Part shown: one piece after another, positions 23,391 to 35,302 of the stretch
Layout of the letters: each line of letters starts with the position of its first letter
How positions within the stretch are numbered: the first letter of the stretch is position 1
NCBI RefSeq assembly: GCF_943734655.1
Contig: NC_071354.1
Location: forward strand, 34,435,347 to 34,499,346
Source: Sabethes cyaneus
Lineage: Eukaryota > Arthropoda > Insecta > Diptera > Culicidae
DNA: 64,000 nt
Direction of reading: 5' to 3'
Notes under the pieces: generated by a model
Told to the model about the DNA's origin: nothing
Database searches by the model: none
Seen by the model: the letters and a program-made list of their open reading frames with translations, nothing else
Made by a program: the position numbers and the translations under genes

Positions 23391-25635
23391 CGAAAATATT
23401 CGATTTCTTCTTTGTAAAACCAAAATATCAAGCATGTGCATTACTGCAACTTTATTAGCATTAGAAATTGAATTGCGAAAATATAAAACTTGAACTTATC
23501 TCTACATTTTTAATGTTTTATGAAAAGATTGCAACATTCTAGAAAAATGGGATTCTATTTTAGCGAAAAAGATACAAATACGGTCAAAAAATGATCAAAA
23601 TAAAGGTGGACTGCTTGCCATTTAATTTGAAAACATCTTAGATGAAAGAGAATTGACCTTTCGAATTTAAATAGCACAATTCGCGCACCGATTGAATCAA
23701 AATACCTTATGCACTTGACACACGCTTGACCTCTACATCGAATCAGTCACTTAAACTTTTGCCTATCCACAATCCAATCCACCACAATTTGACCCTGAAC
23801 CGACAGTCCATTCGCCACAGCCCATTTGCTTTAATTGAAATCAGTTTGCTCATATTTCAATAGATTTCTAGATTTGATATCGTTTGGCCTAGCCGGCCAT
23901 ACACCACACCGGTCCGGACGCAATGCTAGAATAGCTAGAAGTACCGAAGAAAATCATTGATCTTAAAAAACAATCTAGCAAGAAAAAAAACAGCTCAAGC
24001 TTCATTTGCTGCCACCAAGCGCGACCCAACCCAAACCAAACCCACGGCCACGGAGGGACCCAAAAGGCAAACCCTTCAACGCAATGAAGCAACCATTCAG
24101 TCGGTTCGCGAGTTCTTGCCGCGCGCCGCCGTTCGGTTGCTATTGGCGAAATGTGTCACTCAACCGAACGGGCGTAGATCTCATGACAGCTCGCACACCA
24201 AAACAAGCACAATACCGGTAACAGCCTCCCCGTTCGCGGCTTCTTCTGCCAGTGTCAACCATTTTCGTACCATACAGCAGTGCCTTGTGGCACTGAATTC
24301 TTCGGTCGGTAATTTAATTAAGAACCAGAATCGATCACCAACCACACAGGCCGGAACGAGACAAAAGCCAGCTGAAATTGAAATTGTTTATCGTGCAATC
24401 GTGCAATTTTTTCGTTCCTTTAACTGTTTACTTGAAGGTAATGGAAACTTCGAGCCTCGCTCTGCTCGGGGGTAGCCAACCAACCGTCATACCAAACCTA
24501 TATCGACGGCCCTGTTGCAGGCCACGGGGGCCACACCTAACTGTTCTCGGGCGAGAGAACATTCACCAGTTATTTCTTTGAATATGGGACTTGCAAGGCA
24601 GAATCCGTTATATCTACCTGCTGCTGCTGCTGCTGCTGTTCGGAACAGAATAGGACGACAAATGGTGGCCAGAGATGAATCGTCAACATCTTGTTCTGGG
24701 GACTCATAATTTGTACGATAAAACGATCTCTTCGTAAGTAATGCTTCACGATCTGTCCAACAAGAAGCTTTTTCCGGTTTTCTTAGTTTTCAATCCGACT
24801 CTGCTCTCCGATCGCTGCTGGCTGGTTGCAAAAGGATATATGGTCGAAAAGCGCGTTCAAAACCCTCACGGCTTGGGTTCGCATTTTATCTTCTATAACA
24901 CACGACACTCGGGCACAGACTCCACCCGACGACGACGACGACGACGACGGCGTAGCGGGCAATTGTGGTTCAATAGTCGGAATTTATTTCTGTCTATTTA
25001 AAATTCTGATTCTAAGATCGCATACAAATTAGAACGGAGCTTGCACCAGCCTGTTGCTGAGGTTCGTAGCATTTTTTCCTGTCTCTGCTGCAAAGGTGCA
25101 CACGTATACATACCTACATACAAAGCAAGGCGGCGCAACTCCTACTTGGAATGTAAAACAGGTAAAAGTGAACGCTTTTTTCGCCGATGATTTTTTACGG
25201 ACGACAGGGTTCTTACTTACAATGCCCGTATGTCAGGGAGGGCGTTTGCATGCTCAGACAAAACCGAGTTCGTTGGCACTTTGGAAATTGATTTCGCCAT
25301 ACTGCGCCCAGAATAATGATGCCAGAAATCTATTGTCGGCAAATATCGCGAACCGGGTTCTGGTTGTACCGTGGCGGTGCTTACATTTTTGTTTGCGAGT
25401 TTTTTCCCAAATATTAATCAAATGGGGGCCGTCGGAATGTTACTTGGATAATACAGGCACCTAACTATTATTTGAAAACTAGAATTTTTAATTTTAATTT
25501 CTCTAGTTATTTGACGTTTAGGGCGCCCCTTTGAGCTAGAGTTTATATAAATATTTTGCTTTCATAAATTTCATAAGTTTTAAACAACTAAACCGGTTTT
25601 ATGGATTTTGGTATCAAATCGAAAGTATATCGTGT
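23391..25635. other. No gene recognised
   Basis: Unique-looking DNA, AT-rich to about 23700 and GC-richer from 23960 to 25450, with short (CTG)n near 24620 and (CGA)n near 24930. Open frames of up to 172 codons (23957-24475) lack recognisable domains. These are possible exons at most. Confidence 0.35.
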
Positions 25636-25932
25636 TCAAATTTATAATTGATCGGAACCCCAAAAATATGGTGTAAGTGGAATGTGTGCTTAGAATCCAG
25701 AAAAACACCGAGGTCACGTACATGGTCGGCTTTTTTTAGTTTCAGACATGATCAAATCAACCAAAACTGGCTTTAAATTATGGTGAAATGTCATAACCTC
25801 ATACTTTGCGATGCTGATTATGAGCCCATTTTTCCGGCACCAGCCAACAAAATTATCGAGCATGGTTTGCAAACGACGGCAATCTTCAACAGTCCGAACT
25901 GAAAGGTACAATTTTTGATCATCAGTATATAC

Positions 25933-26350
25933 TTTTTTTTCGTGTGTGGACTCATCACTGCGACCAGTATAGTTGACCTATTGTGATATCGCCCGGGCGT
26001 TTGCTGTATGACCTGCACTACATTTCTTTTAGCTATAATCGCTATTGAGTGAACGGTATGCTTATTAAATTTTATACGCACTTGTGTGTATTGGGGTTTA
26101 CCCTTTCTTCAAAGCTTGACCTACTTTACCCACTTATTCCTCGCTGCCAGTACTATCCCATATTATAGCCGTTCCTGGCGCGGACTCATTCGTTCCTCTG
26201 ACGAGTACACTTAACTATAGGAGGGACTTTTGCACTGTCAAGAGGTTTTAGTGGGTAAATGTAGAATTTAGCATGAAGGAAGGGTAAACGAGGGGCTTGA
26301 GAATAACCCCATGCTAAAGTAGCTTGACATCGAATGGCTTGATTCTACTA
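25933..26350 (-). mobile_element. 5'-truncated SINE copy with 12-bp TSD
   Basis: The minus-strand copy matches the SINE at 11453-11939 from TTAGTAGAATCAAGCCATTC to the A-tail, seen here as a T-run at 25933. The tRNA-like head is missing. Direct repeats ATCAGTATATAC (25921-25932) and ATCAGCATATAC (26351-26362) differ at one base and form the TSD. It lies just before the YTDD motif of the Jockey RT. Confidence 0.85.
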
Positions 26351-26524
26351 ATCAGCATATACTAATTTGCAACCAGATGTTAAAAACAGAGTGATGTAGT
26401 TAAAAACAGCATGAATATTAATGGTCCTATTTTGCTTTCTTGTGGAACTCCTGAATTAATAGTAAATTACGAAGATATACAAGCATCGAGATTAACGCGT
26501 AAGATTCTACCACGTCGCACAATA

Positions 26525-27340
26525 GTCGGAAAATTTCGATTTTTGGCCAAAATTATTTTTTAGTTTCAAATTGATTCCAGATTATATTTGTAACAAAAGA
26601 AATGATTTAAACATATAAGAACTCATATTTATTGTGATTTGGGGAAAAATGATCAAATGTTACCGATATAAATATTTGCTTGACAAAAAAAAATTTTCTT
26701 TCTCGCGGGGATTCTCCCATTTTGTCATTGAAACTCTCTTCAGATACTAAATAAATTTAGTAACAAAGATAATCAAATTTGTTGAAAGAGTACTTAAAAT
26801 TTCAAAGACTTGCTAAAAATATGACAATTTTAAAATTATTTTTTTTCGGAAAACGTCAAATTATAGCAAACTTTCAATTCATGTTTCGATACAACATACT
26901 TCGAGCTTTCAGACGCACTGTTAGAAACTGCGGCGACAAGAGGCGACAAAAGTTGTTTTTTTGATTAAAGTTTGTGAAAATTTCATTTTTATTATAAGTA
27001 GCCTATGGCGCACCACATTGAGTTTAAATTTGTTTTCATTTCATTTTTTAATAGGCTAAAATATCAGTTTTAAAATAATATATAACAATAATATTTACAT
27101 CCGCGATAACTATTTAATTTTTTGACTTTTTCAAAATGACTCATTTTTCAAACTTTTGAAATGGGCAACTTTGACGGCTTATTTCTACATGACATTTTTT
27201 TTCTTTCAAAATTTTATTCACGAATCATAAAAATATAGACAATTTACTACAAAACCGCGTTTAAGCATGTGCTTAAATGTGAAATTTTACATTCGGCAAT
27301 TTTGGCCGCTACTTTATATGGAGCCCTTCTTATGTGCGTC
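26525..27340. mobile_element. AT-rich insertion in Jockey RT, probable DNA element
   Basis: About 0.8 kb of AT-rich DNA separates two contiguous parts of one RT (WLSSYR and RILRVNLD). The inner edges share short inverted matches, CGTCGCACA with a near complement at 27330-27345 and TTTTGGCCAAAATT with GGCAATTTTGGCCGC. They are too decayed to define the family. Exact ends are uncertain by about 20 bp. Confidence 0.45.
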
Positions 27341-27529
27341 GGTAGGAGCTCAACCATTCGACGAATTGACAACAAGCTCCACGTTGCGAAGTTTTGTACA
27401 AAAGTATTCTGTGATCGGTACGGTCGACGGCGGCTTTTTGGTCTATATAAAAGACATCAACTTGTGCTTTCAGTTCTATTTGTGAGATACACGATGAGGT
27501 AAACTCAAGCAAGTTGGTACAGTAATAGT

Positions 27530-28424
27530 GGAATTCCTATTTCTGTCATTGAAATTGTTCATCTATGTGTGAATCTTTTATTTTCTTATGCATGCGTTTA
27601 ATATATATTAGTCTGCCAATAACTTAGCTGTCTTACCACAATTCTTCCAAAAAATCACAAATCTCTTGTAGCCACTATTTCTGGAACAGGGATACTAAAG
27701 TTGTTCCAGTAGTAGCGTTAGACTTTTGATTCTCAAACTAAATTAACAAAAGGTCATTGTTATTATGAATTTTAAAAGTATTTGAAGTTAACCAAATCTG
27801 AAGCTAACCAACTTATAATTTGAAACATTTAGTTTGTTCAACAGAAAATATCGGCCTAACTTATTATTATGGCATTTGTTTCGTATCATTTTTGTGTTAT
27901 TTTCGTATATTTTTTTATGTCATTCTAATATTGACGTTGTATTATTTTTATGTCTCTTTTGTATTGTGTGCAATTTTCTTGTGGTATTTTGGTTATGCAC
28001 CTTTATTTTTGTATTTGTTCATATAATATCTTTATTTTTTTTGTATCATTTGTATATTCCGTTTGTTTATCTTTCCATTATTTTTTTTGCATCTTTTTTG
28101 TATCATTTTTGTTAGTTTGTTAGTCTTTCATGATAGCATTTTTTGTGTTATTTTTGTGTAATTTTTTATCCTATTTGTAAAATCTGTAAAAGTTGTGAAT
28201 TATGCTGTCATTTCTGTGTCAAGTTTTGTATCATCTTCGTACCGCTTTTAAGTTATTTTTGTTTCATTATTATCTCAAGCATGTCTATTAGTTTTGTGGC
28301 AGTTCCATGTAATTTTTGTGTAATTTTTGTATAATGTATTTTCATATCGGAGTGAATCTCGCTGAAACGGGACCTCTACTGATACGAGGTCTTCAAATAT
28401 TGGAGCTTTTGCACTTGATTGGTT
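27530..28424. repeat. T-rich degenerate tandem sequence
   Basis: From about 27830 to 28340 the plus strand is made of variants of TTTTTGTRTYATTT, the complement of the AACAAAATTA-type array at 59120-60990. The frames 27820-28026 and 27834-28115 look like membrane segments (Phe, Leu, Ile, Tyr) only because of this composition. Nothing is recognised at 27530-27830. Confidence 0.6.
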
Positions 28425-29795
28425 GAAAATGGTTAAAAAATAAGAATTGTATTTTTAATACATCGAAACAGTGAACCCCTCATTTGCCAAGGGGCTTGAA
28501 AGTTCCAAAAAAGTTAAATTTTTAGCTAACCTTGTCCAGGGCTTGAAAAGGGATCGCAAGTTGAATGTGACTGCCGTGAAAGCGAACTTTCCGCATTCAA
28601 ACTCCGCTTTTTGAACGATCATTTGACTGTTTTTTGAATCCAGTCAATCTGCCGCTTGCGCTGCTGCCGTCTTACAATTCATGCGGCATCTCAGCAAAAG
28701 CAAACAGTCAATCTCCCGTTTTGCTATGTGCTTTGAGAATATAAACTGCAAACTGACTGGAAGCATACGGTGACGTATTTTTTCGTTTATCTTTTTGTCT
28801 CCAAATCGGCTGCTCACAGTAATAGTTTGTCACAAATATTCGTTTGTATTGGACGGAGTCCGACCGACTTCTTCCATGCACATGTAGTGGTTGTTTTTTT
28901 GTAGTATTGAATCATACGATTGTGCGGTTGCTTTTCATTAGCGTGGTGACTGCCAGTCATTTGACTGTTTTGCAGTCATTCGCTGCTCCAAACGGTAAAG
29001 GCAACTTGATCGAAACGAAAATGTTAAAAAGCTTTAAAACGCATTCGTTCTACTGCGTGTAATCGGCGTTTGACTGAGCAAACTACCAGTTGTGTTATGC
29101 ATAGCGTTCGTACTCCATCACTAAACGGACGGTGTGAACTTGAATGCGCGTTTTTGTGACTGCGGTAGAAAAAAAGGATCGGTCGAAGCCCTGAACTTGT
29201 CATCTATATGATGTGACACTCTCCAAGTTTGCGGGCATCTTGGATTTGATCGTCATATTGGATTTTATCAAAAAATCGTCGTTTTTTGCTATTAACCCTC
29301 CAATCATTTTTCCTTTGAAGACCACCATTGGAAAGCTGAAAAAAAATGCTACAGGAAACATTCATAAAATGAGGTATGCATTGGCATTAACTAAATGAAA
29401 CAACCAATTATCTGTAGCAAGGTTTACAATTTTCATATAATGTTAAATCTTGATGCACAAAATTAATTGTTTAATCAGGGTAATTCCATGGTAATTAAAA
29501 TTAATTAGTGTTGAATACTGAATGAATGAATAGTATTTTTCTTCAGCTTTTCAATGACGGTCTTAAAAAGAAAAGCGGTCAGAGGGCTCATGGTGAAAAC
29601 GACGCTTTTTTGATAAAATCTAGAATGGCGACCAAATCCAAGATGGCCAAAAATGTTTTACTCCATTCCATTGCCCTGTTTTTTATAGGCAATTCATCTT
29701 TTTTTGAAACTTTCGGGCTGCTTGGCGCACAAGGGTTCACTGTTTCGTGGTATCAAAAGTGCCATCCTTATTTTTAAACCATTTTCAGTGTGTAA
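28425..29795. mobile_element. Foldback element interrupted by a hAT MITE
   Basis: Left arm 28425-28536 plus 29202-29370 and right arm about 29515-29795 are inverted copies. Shared blocks include CGAAACAGTGAACCC, CATCTTGGATTTG and TTTGATAAAATC. The left arm is split by the 657-bp element at 28537-29193, while the right arm is continuous. Arms are about 280 bp once that is removed. There is no coding capacity. Confidence 0.75.
28537..29193. mobile_element. hAT-type non-autonomous element, 657 bp
   Basis: Ends are CAGGGCTT and its complement AAGCCCTG, flanked by 8-bp near-identical direct repeats ACCTTGTC (28529-28536) and AACTTGTC (29194-29201). Short ends and an 8-bp TSD fit the hAT superfamily. 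The interior has many TTTGACTG and CAGTCAAA motifs that may be subterminal binding repeats. No transposase frame is visible. Confidence 0.75.
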
Positions 29796-30189
29796 AAGTT
29801 TACTCATCGTCATCGTTTTTATGATAATTTGTCTAATGTTCCTTTCATGAGCTTAACAGATTCCGTAAATTGTGGCAGACAAGCCTTTTTAAACTTCTTA
29901 ATTATTTTGAAAAATATACGTTTCGATTCGACTTAATCAATTCGATTCAATCAAAATCGAAACAGGCACCGATATTTTTGAAAATAGCAAAAAAAGGATT
30001 AGAATCCGACACTTAAATTAGTAATTAAGGAAACAATCTGTATGGCGTAGACGAAGATGGTGAACAAATATATAAATAAAGTAAAAGTAAGTTTTTTAAG
30101 TCCTTCGAAAAAATTTCATAAAACTTTAAGAACCTTCGACCCAAGGGATAATTTTGAAAATTCTTCAATTACATTCGTGTCCAGTTCGT
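29796..30189. other. No gene recognised; AT-rich
   Basis: About 400 bp of AT-rich DNA between the foldback and the decayed mariner. I see no end repeats or frames of note. Confidence 0.4.
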
Positions 30190-31045
30190 AAAGGGTGTCA
30201 CACATCAAATTGCACCACGTAAGAAACGCTGGAGAAAATTACCTAATTGACCGATGCTTTTCAAATTTTCAGACAATAAAATATAATCCATTAGTAAGCT
30301 TTTTGCAAATTTATTTCATTCAACTTCAATACCATAACCATATGCTCGCATCTTACGCTTAACTCCATTCATAAGGCTCTATACAAAATCTGGCTGCAGC
30401 TTCTTCTGTACGGAAACCTCCTTTCCTTCATATCTTTCTCAGATTTGACCTCCTTGGGATGCTTCCATAATGCCTGCTTCATAATAGCCCAGTATTTTTC
30501 TATGGGTCTTAGTTCCGATGCATTGGTGGGATTCATGTCCTAGGGTACGAAAGTAACCCCGTTGGCCCCGTAGGACCCTCGTGATGCATCAACACAGGAA
30601 GCAGACGCTTTTGTAGACAATCCTTGAGGTAGATCTCCCCGTTTAATGTCCCGGTAGTCACGAATGACGCACTCTGTTTGCCACATGAGCAGATCGCTTG
30701 CCAAATCATGTATTTCTGGGCAAAGTTTGAAAGTTTCTGCTTCCGTATTTCCTCCGAAACATCTAACTTGTACTGGGCGGTGAAGAACAGTAGCCCCAGA
30801 ATCTGCCGGATTGACATAAGTCTCATCATCCATGATGAGGCTTCGTCAGCATCTGGGTGTACAGTTTCCGGGCCCGTGACTTCCCCTCCGTATTTTGCCG
30901 TTCGTCACGATTTGGAGCCTTCCGAACTTTGTATGCATGCAGTCCCTCCCGTTCCTTGGCTCTCTGAACGAAAGACATGGACAGATTCAACTCTTTATTC
31001 ACATCCCTGACCGAAGCATTGGGATTCTCAATAAAACGCTGCCAC
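30190..31045 (-). pseudogene. DD37E-type Tc1/mariner transposase, decayed
   Basis: Minus-strand pieces in order are VWQRFIENPNASVRDV (helix-turn-helix), the first catalytic motif MDDETYV, and AQYKLDVSEEIRKQKLSNFA. Then come IWQAICSCGKQSASFVTTGT, LKDCLQKRLLPVL, GVTFVP, and the last catalytic block PTNASELRPIEKYWAIMKQA. This order matches the ITmD37E group known from mosquitoes. The likely 3' end near 30190 starts AAGGGTGTCACACATCAAAT. Frameshifts, stops and loss of the N-terminus make it dead. Its upstream edge abuts Jockey sequence. Confidence 0.85.
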
Positions 31046-31127
31046 ACTCTACGCAATTTTCGGTCGCCAACGCAGCACTGATCGACGGCATGGACTACTT
31101 GAACCAATATCAGGTCAATGCACAGCG
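31040..31127 (+). pseudogene. Jockey endonuclease sliver fused to family A end
   Basis: The plus strand reads TQFSVANAALIDGMDYLNQY followed by QVNAQ, then passes directly into the family A terminus at 31128. The same fusion, in opposite orientation, is present at 21190. So the two loci share one ancestral junction. Confidence 0.75.
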
Positions 31128-31272
31128 CACAGTAGTTTAAAAGGTCGAAAAGTTGAACGTTTTTCATAGTGTCTCTTGTTTTCATTTTATCATTTATGGT
31201 CTTCAGCACTTTTGTTCTTATGAACATCCCCCTTAATCTAAAACTGTCAAAAGTTAGTCATCGCTTACTATA
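31128..31272. repeat. Terminal fragment of family A element
   Basis: It matches the first 145 bp or so of the palindrome at 19061 (CACAGTAGTTTAAAAGG, then the CTTTTGTTC and CCCCCTTAA blocks). It is cut at TATA by the element at 31273-33572; the next about 20 bases of family A resume at 33573. Confidence 0.75.
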
Positions 31273-33572
31273 CTGCCCATAAACGCATAACAGTCCCATA
31301 TGACTTTTCACCATTTTTGAGATAAACCTGGGAATCATCTTTAAATTACCTATTCTTTCAATATTTCAAACAAAAAAGCTATGTTTGTTCCCAAAATGTT
31401 GAAAAAAATATTAAACTATGTCAGTCCCATATTACAAATAAACGCATAACAGTCACAGTAGTGAAAATATATTAATAAGCATTTGATTTTGGAAATTCCT
31501 GAACCGATTTGACTGCAACAACTACCAAACGAAAGATTTTATGGCCTACAAGAACACTATTGAAGAAAATTTGGAGCGGATACACGGTTCCGAACCTATA
31601 GTCGGAACAAGTTCCGGAATATATGGAACTTGAACCACCTTGAATCACAATAATTCCATTATACGACACCTCTAAGTACTCGAATTTGCAAAACTAGACC
31701 ATTGGTAGTTGTATAAATTGTTCAAGACGTCATTGACCATATCTAACCACATATCCGGTAATGATCCGGATACCCCTACAGGAATCAGTTTCTGAATAGA
31801 ACTAAAATACAACATGTGACATCTCTAAGTACGCGAAAGTGCAAAACTAGCTCAGAATAGTTCATTTGTCGTCATATAATATGTCCAGGATCACATTGGT
31901 CACACTCGTACACGTTCTGGGAGTATTACTGACACAGGAAAGAGACCAGTTTCTGAGTTGAACAAAACCCCTTATGCAACCCCACGATAACAAATTACAA
32001 ATAAAAGCAGAAAATGCTAGGAACTGGAAGTTTATCTTCAGAGTTATCCTTACTCCCGTAAAATTTCAAATAGTTCAGTAGGGTAACTGGTGGTAAAATG
32101 CCCAGTCGGGGCAAAATGCGCCGCTGTCATATTTCACGAATTACTCACTTTTAAACTGTAATTAAGGTGCCAATCGCTTCTATTTTACATTACAAACTTG
32201 TGTTGAGCATATAAGCTTTCTAAATTACATAAATCCTTTGAAAAAACAAAAAAATTATTTGCCGTCTTATTTCTTACAATTTTCGCAACTTTTTTCGTAA
32301 GACATTACGCCACCAATAAACAATATTACGTATCTGTAAATGGCTCTTGTTTTGAACAATGGTCTCGGTAACCAGCAGCCAATGTAAAATTGCGTAATTG
32401 AATTATTATTTATGTGATTTAAACGATTTTTTTAAACCAGTTCTAGCGGGGCAAAATGCGCCGTGAGAAGCATGAATATACTTGCAGTGCAACCAAACGT
32501 TAATCGATCTAGTAGCCCATACACTTTTAGGCAAACGTCAAATTGTTGGTAAAAGCAAAAGGCAAAGTGTTGTTTTAATTCTGATTCGCTCCGAAAAACC
32601 CGGTTAAGATGTCGCGAAGCTACATAAAAAACCCACCGCCGGTCTTGGCCGGAGCCTGCCACTTGAGGCGGTAGTGAAAACCAGTGAAAAACAGTGAAAG
32701 ACGCGTTGCCGGCAAGGTATCAAGAAAAGCCCTTGTGTGATATCTTAGCATCGACCGCTCCAGCGAAGATGGACCTGGCGATTGCAAAACCGCGATCCGG
32801 AATAACAGATTTAACAAGTAGGTAGGTCCTCACGCTGTTCTGAGTCGTGCCGGGTTTACATTAAAATAAAACAGACAGCGCATTTTGCCAATTTGTTGTG
32901 GTGCATTTTGACCCTTTGTTGTGGTTCGTTTTGTACACACCTATGCGCATTTTACCCCTAACGAATCTGAAAACAAATTTTCAAATGCCTTATATAATTT
33001 CACGATTTAAACGTGTTTGATTGATTTTTATGCTTCAGGACGAGCATGTTAGGTAGAAAACTGTTCTACTTTAGGGTTTATAGTCTAGTTTCTGGAAATG
33101 CATTTCGCATTGATGAATAATATGATATTCTTCTTAACGTGGGCATTATACCCCCAGTCCCCCTACAGACATTTGAAGCAGTTGAATTAAACGTGCACGT
33201 GAATTACCAAAACAACAACGACACGTGGTCTTGAAAAGACTCCATCGGCAGTCACCGGCTCACCGGCAACGCAAGGATCAAGGCGTGCTGTGAGTGTGAC
33301 TGTTATGCGTTTATTCTTGCTTATTCAAGCACAAATAAACGCATATCAGTAACTTCGGTAGTTTTTATAAGTTTTGGAACAAATTGTAGGTCACTTGTGA
33401 ACAAATTGCTTGTAAAAGTATTCTATAATGTACATTCAAGTAATATTATGATGATTTGGACGATTTGTTTCCGAAATTTACTCAATATTTAAGAAAAAAA
33501 TGTAGCGGTTTCAAATGCGTTTTTCGCCGCTGCACGTTTTTGCATATGTGACTGTCTTCCATTCATGGGCAG
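31273..33572. mobile_element. DNA element of 2.3 kb with CTGCCCAT ends
   Basis: Ends are CTGCCCATAAACGCATAACA on the left and CTGCCCATGAATGGAAGACA read inward from the right; both continue with GTC.CATATG. TATA occurs on both sides (31269-31272 and 33573-33576), and family A copies show the uninterrupted site. The motif AATAAACGCATA..AGT recurs inside near both ends. A second element occupies 32076-33168. No transposase of its own is recognised. Confidence 0.7.
32076..33168. mobile_element. Nested pogo-like element, 1.1 kb
   Basis: Left end CAGTAGGGTAACTGGTGG and right end, read inward, CTGTAGGGGGACTGGGGG form imperfect inverted repeats followed by AAAATGCCC and ATAATGCCC. Around 32608-32800 the plus strand gives MSRSYIKNP and, frame-shifted, LEAVVKTSEKQ. 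These resemble the N-terminal pipsqueak-type DNA-binding domain of pogo transposases. Many GGGGCAAAATGCG-type motifs flank it. It is non-functional. Confidence 0.5.
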
Positions 33573-33576
33573 TATA

Positions 33577-33960
33577 ATGAAAATAAAAAACTACAAGGTA
33601 TACAGCCCTAAGGGGTGTACGAAAGGGTGACGTAGGACTATATCAGACCATTAGATCAAGGACTAATGTAAACTGCATTTCTAGCATATGTATGTTTATA
33701 AGAATCTGTTAGTGCCATTGTTTAATTGAATTTTTAAAAGAGAAGAGCGAAATATTCAAATTCAAATCTTTATTGAATGCAATGGTCGCTTTGAAAATAC
33801 GTGGACGGGGGTTCATAAGTACAAGGCCTGCAATCAATGAGACACATAGATTTCTTTTAAAAATCACTTGTGTGCATCATAAAGGTTTAAATGGTAAAGA
33901 ATGACCAGCCCACAGATTATTGTATTGAATAGGATTATGCGTAGTTTGACATTTTTAACT
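33577..33960. other. No gene recognised
   Basis: About 380 bp of AT-rich DNA between the 2.3-kb element and the truncated TTAA element. No frames or ends recognised. Confidence 0.35.
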
Positions 33961-34230
33961 TTAAGGGGGCATAGTACTTTTTACACCATATTTTTGCCTT
34001 ATTTCAAATATTTTTTTTCTCGATAACGCGAAAAGCGAATCGATTCGGGTTTTTTGCATTCAAAACATTGTACTTTATACTAATATTTACAATTTTGTTT
34101 GAATATGTGAACCTCTTCCCCTCTCCCCTACGGCTCCTTGAACATGATCATTCGAAAAAAACATGATTTACGGTACCATGGATTGGCGCTGGGGGGCTTA
34201 TCCGATTTGAAAAATTCCAAAACGACATGA
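33961..34230. mobile_element. Truncated copy of the TTAA-flanked element
   Basis: It begins TTAAGGGGGCATAGTACTTT and matches the first about 250 bp of the complete copy at 48546-49276, including CTCTCCCCTAC and GGTACCATGGATTGGCGCTG. It stops abruptly at the family A fragment at 34231, so its right end is missing. Confidence 0.75.
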
Positions 34231-34558
34231 ATCTAGTCGACTTAAGCTTTAATATGAAGTGCTGATTTCATAAATCTGCTTGCCCCATTTTACCCCCTGA
34301 GCTCGTGAAGCTATGGAAATTTAAAACTTGCGTATGCAATAACTCAGCAAATAAAGGTCCAAGAGATTTGCGGTCTACTGCAGAAACATGTATTTTGAGA
34401 GCTTCGATAATTGCCTAGAACATTATATTCTTGTAAAATGCAACTAACAAAAGCTAAGTATGAAAAACCAATTTTTAAAGAAGCTTTAAAGAATATGCCC
34501 TATAGTTCAGCACTCGATAAAGATATAAATTTTATTTCTTCAGCAAAGTGGCATGTTT
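34231..34558. repeat. Family A copy interrupted by repeat D
   Basis: This segment aligns with 20430-20960 without the hAT MITE and with 38190-38530. It is broken after GGCATGTTTTG by repeat D. The continuation, beginning AATATTTAAAACTTTGCCGA, resumes at about 36947 and runs to about 37020. The remaining part is lost. Confidence 0.7.
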
Positions 34559-35302
34559 TGCCTTTCTACTATATAAATATATAGTATAAAGGTATAGAAA
34601 TCACTTGGAAAACCGGAAATGGAAAGAAGGTCCTGCGGGTCGAATGTTATATACCATTCGACTCAGTTTCGAAAACTGAGCATTTTCTGTGTGTGTGTAT
34701 GTATGTGTGTGTGTGTGTGTGTGTGTGTATGTAACGCTTTTAATCTCACTCACTTTTCTCGGAGATGGCTGGACCGATTTTAATGTTCTTAGTGTCAAAT
34801 GAAAGGTCTAGGTGTCCCATTGGTCGCTATTGAATTTCATTTTGATCGGACTTTTAGTTCAAAAGTTATGTATAAAAATACGAAAAATATGGGACTTCAT
34901 TATCTCATAGATCTTTTAACCGATTTGAACAAAATTGATTGCATATGAAAGAGGAGCCTTACAAACCCTTAACTTCCAAATTTCATGATGATTGGACTTG
35001 TAGTTTGAAAGTTACATAAAGAAATGTGAAAAAATAGTATTTAAAACATATTTTTGTAACATTTAAGAATTAATTCAATGCAAAACATCACACATTTTAT
35101 TATTATTTGAAAATTACTGCTGAGATCTATCAAACGAAACCGAGTTATTTAAAATCGGACGGTTCATTCAAAAGTTATTCAAACTTTAACACTTAAGCAC
35201 CGTATATTAAACCGTTAAAACGTGTGAAATCAAAACGTATCAATCAAATGTTGATTGTATTCAATGTGTGCGATGTATGTATGTATGTATATATGTATGT
35301 AA

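Larger units (their letters stand above)
25636..27520 (-). pseudogene. Jockey-clade RT, one copy interrupted twice
   Basis: Read on the minus strand, 27512-27340 gives LEFTSSCISQIELKAQVDVF, then YIDQKAAVDRTDH, then VEWLSSYR. 26520-26363 continues with RILRVNLD and GVPQESKIGPLIFMLFL. 25932-25640 continues with YTDDQKLYLSVRTVEDC and VRDLGVFLDSK. Together these follow the normal order of the RT domain. An AT-rich element (about 26525-27340) and a SINE (25933-26350) split it. Stops and frameshifts show it is dead. Confidence 0.85.

Noticed and set aside
27820..28334. Apparent multi-pass membrane protein
   Set aside because: The frames lie in T-rich tandem sequence, which always encodes Phe, Leu, Ile and Tyr. 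They overlap in two frames with no conserved motif.
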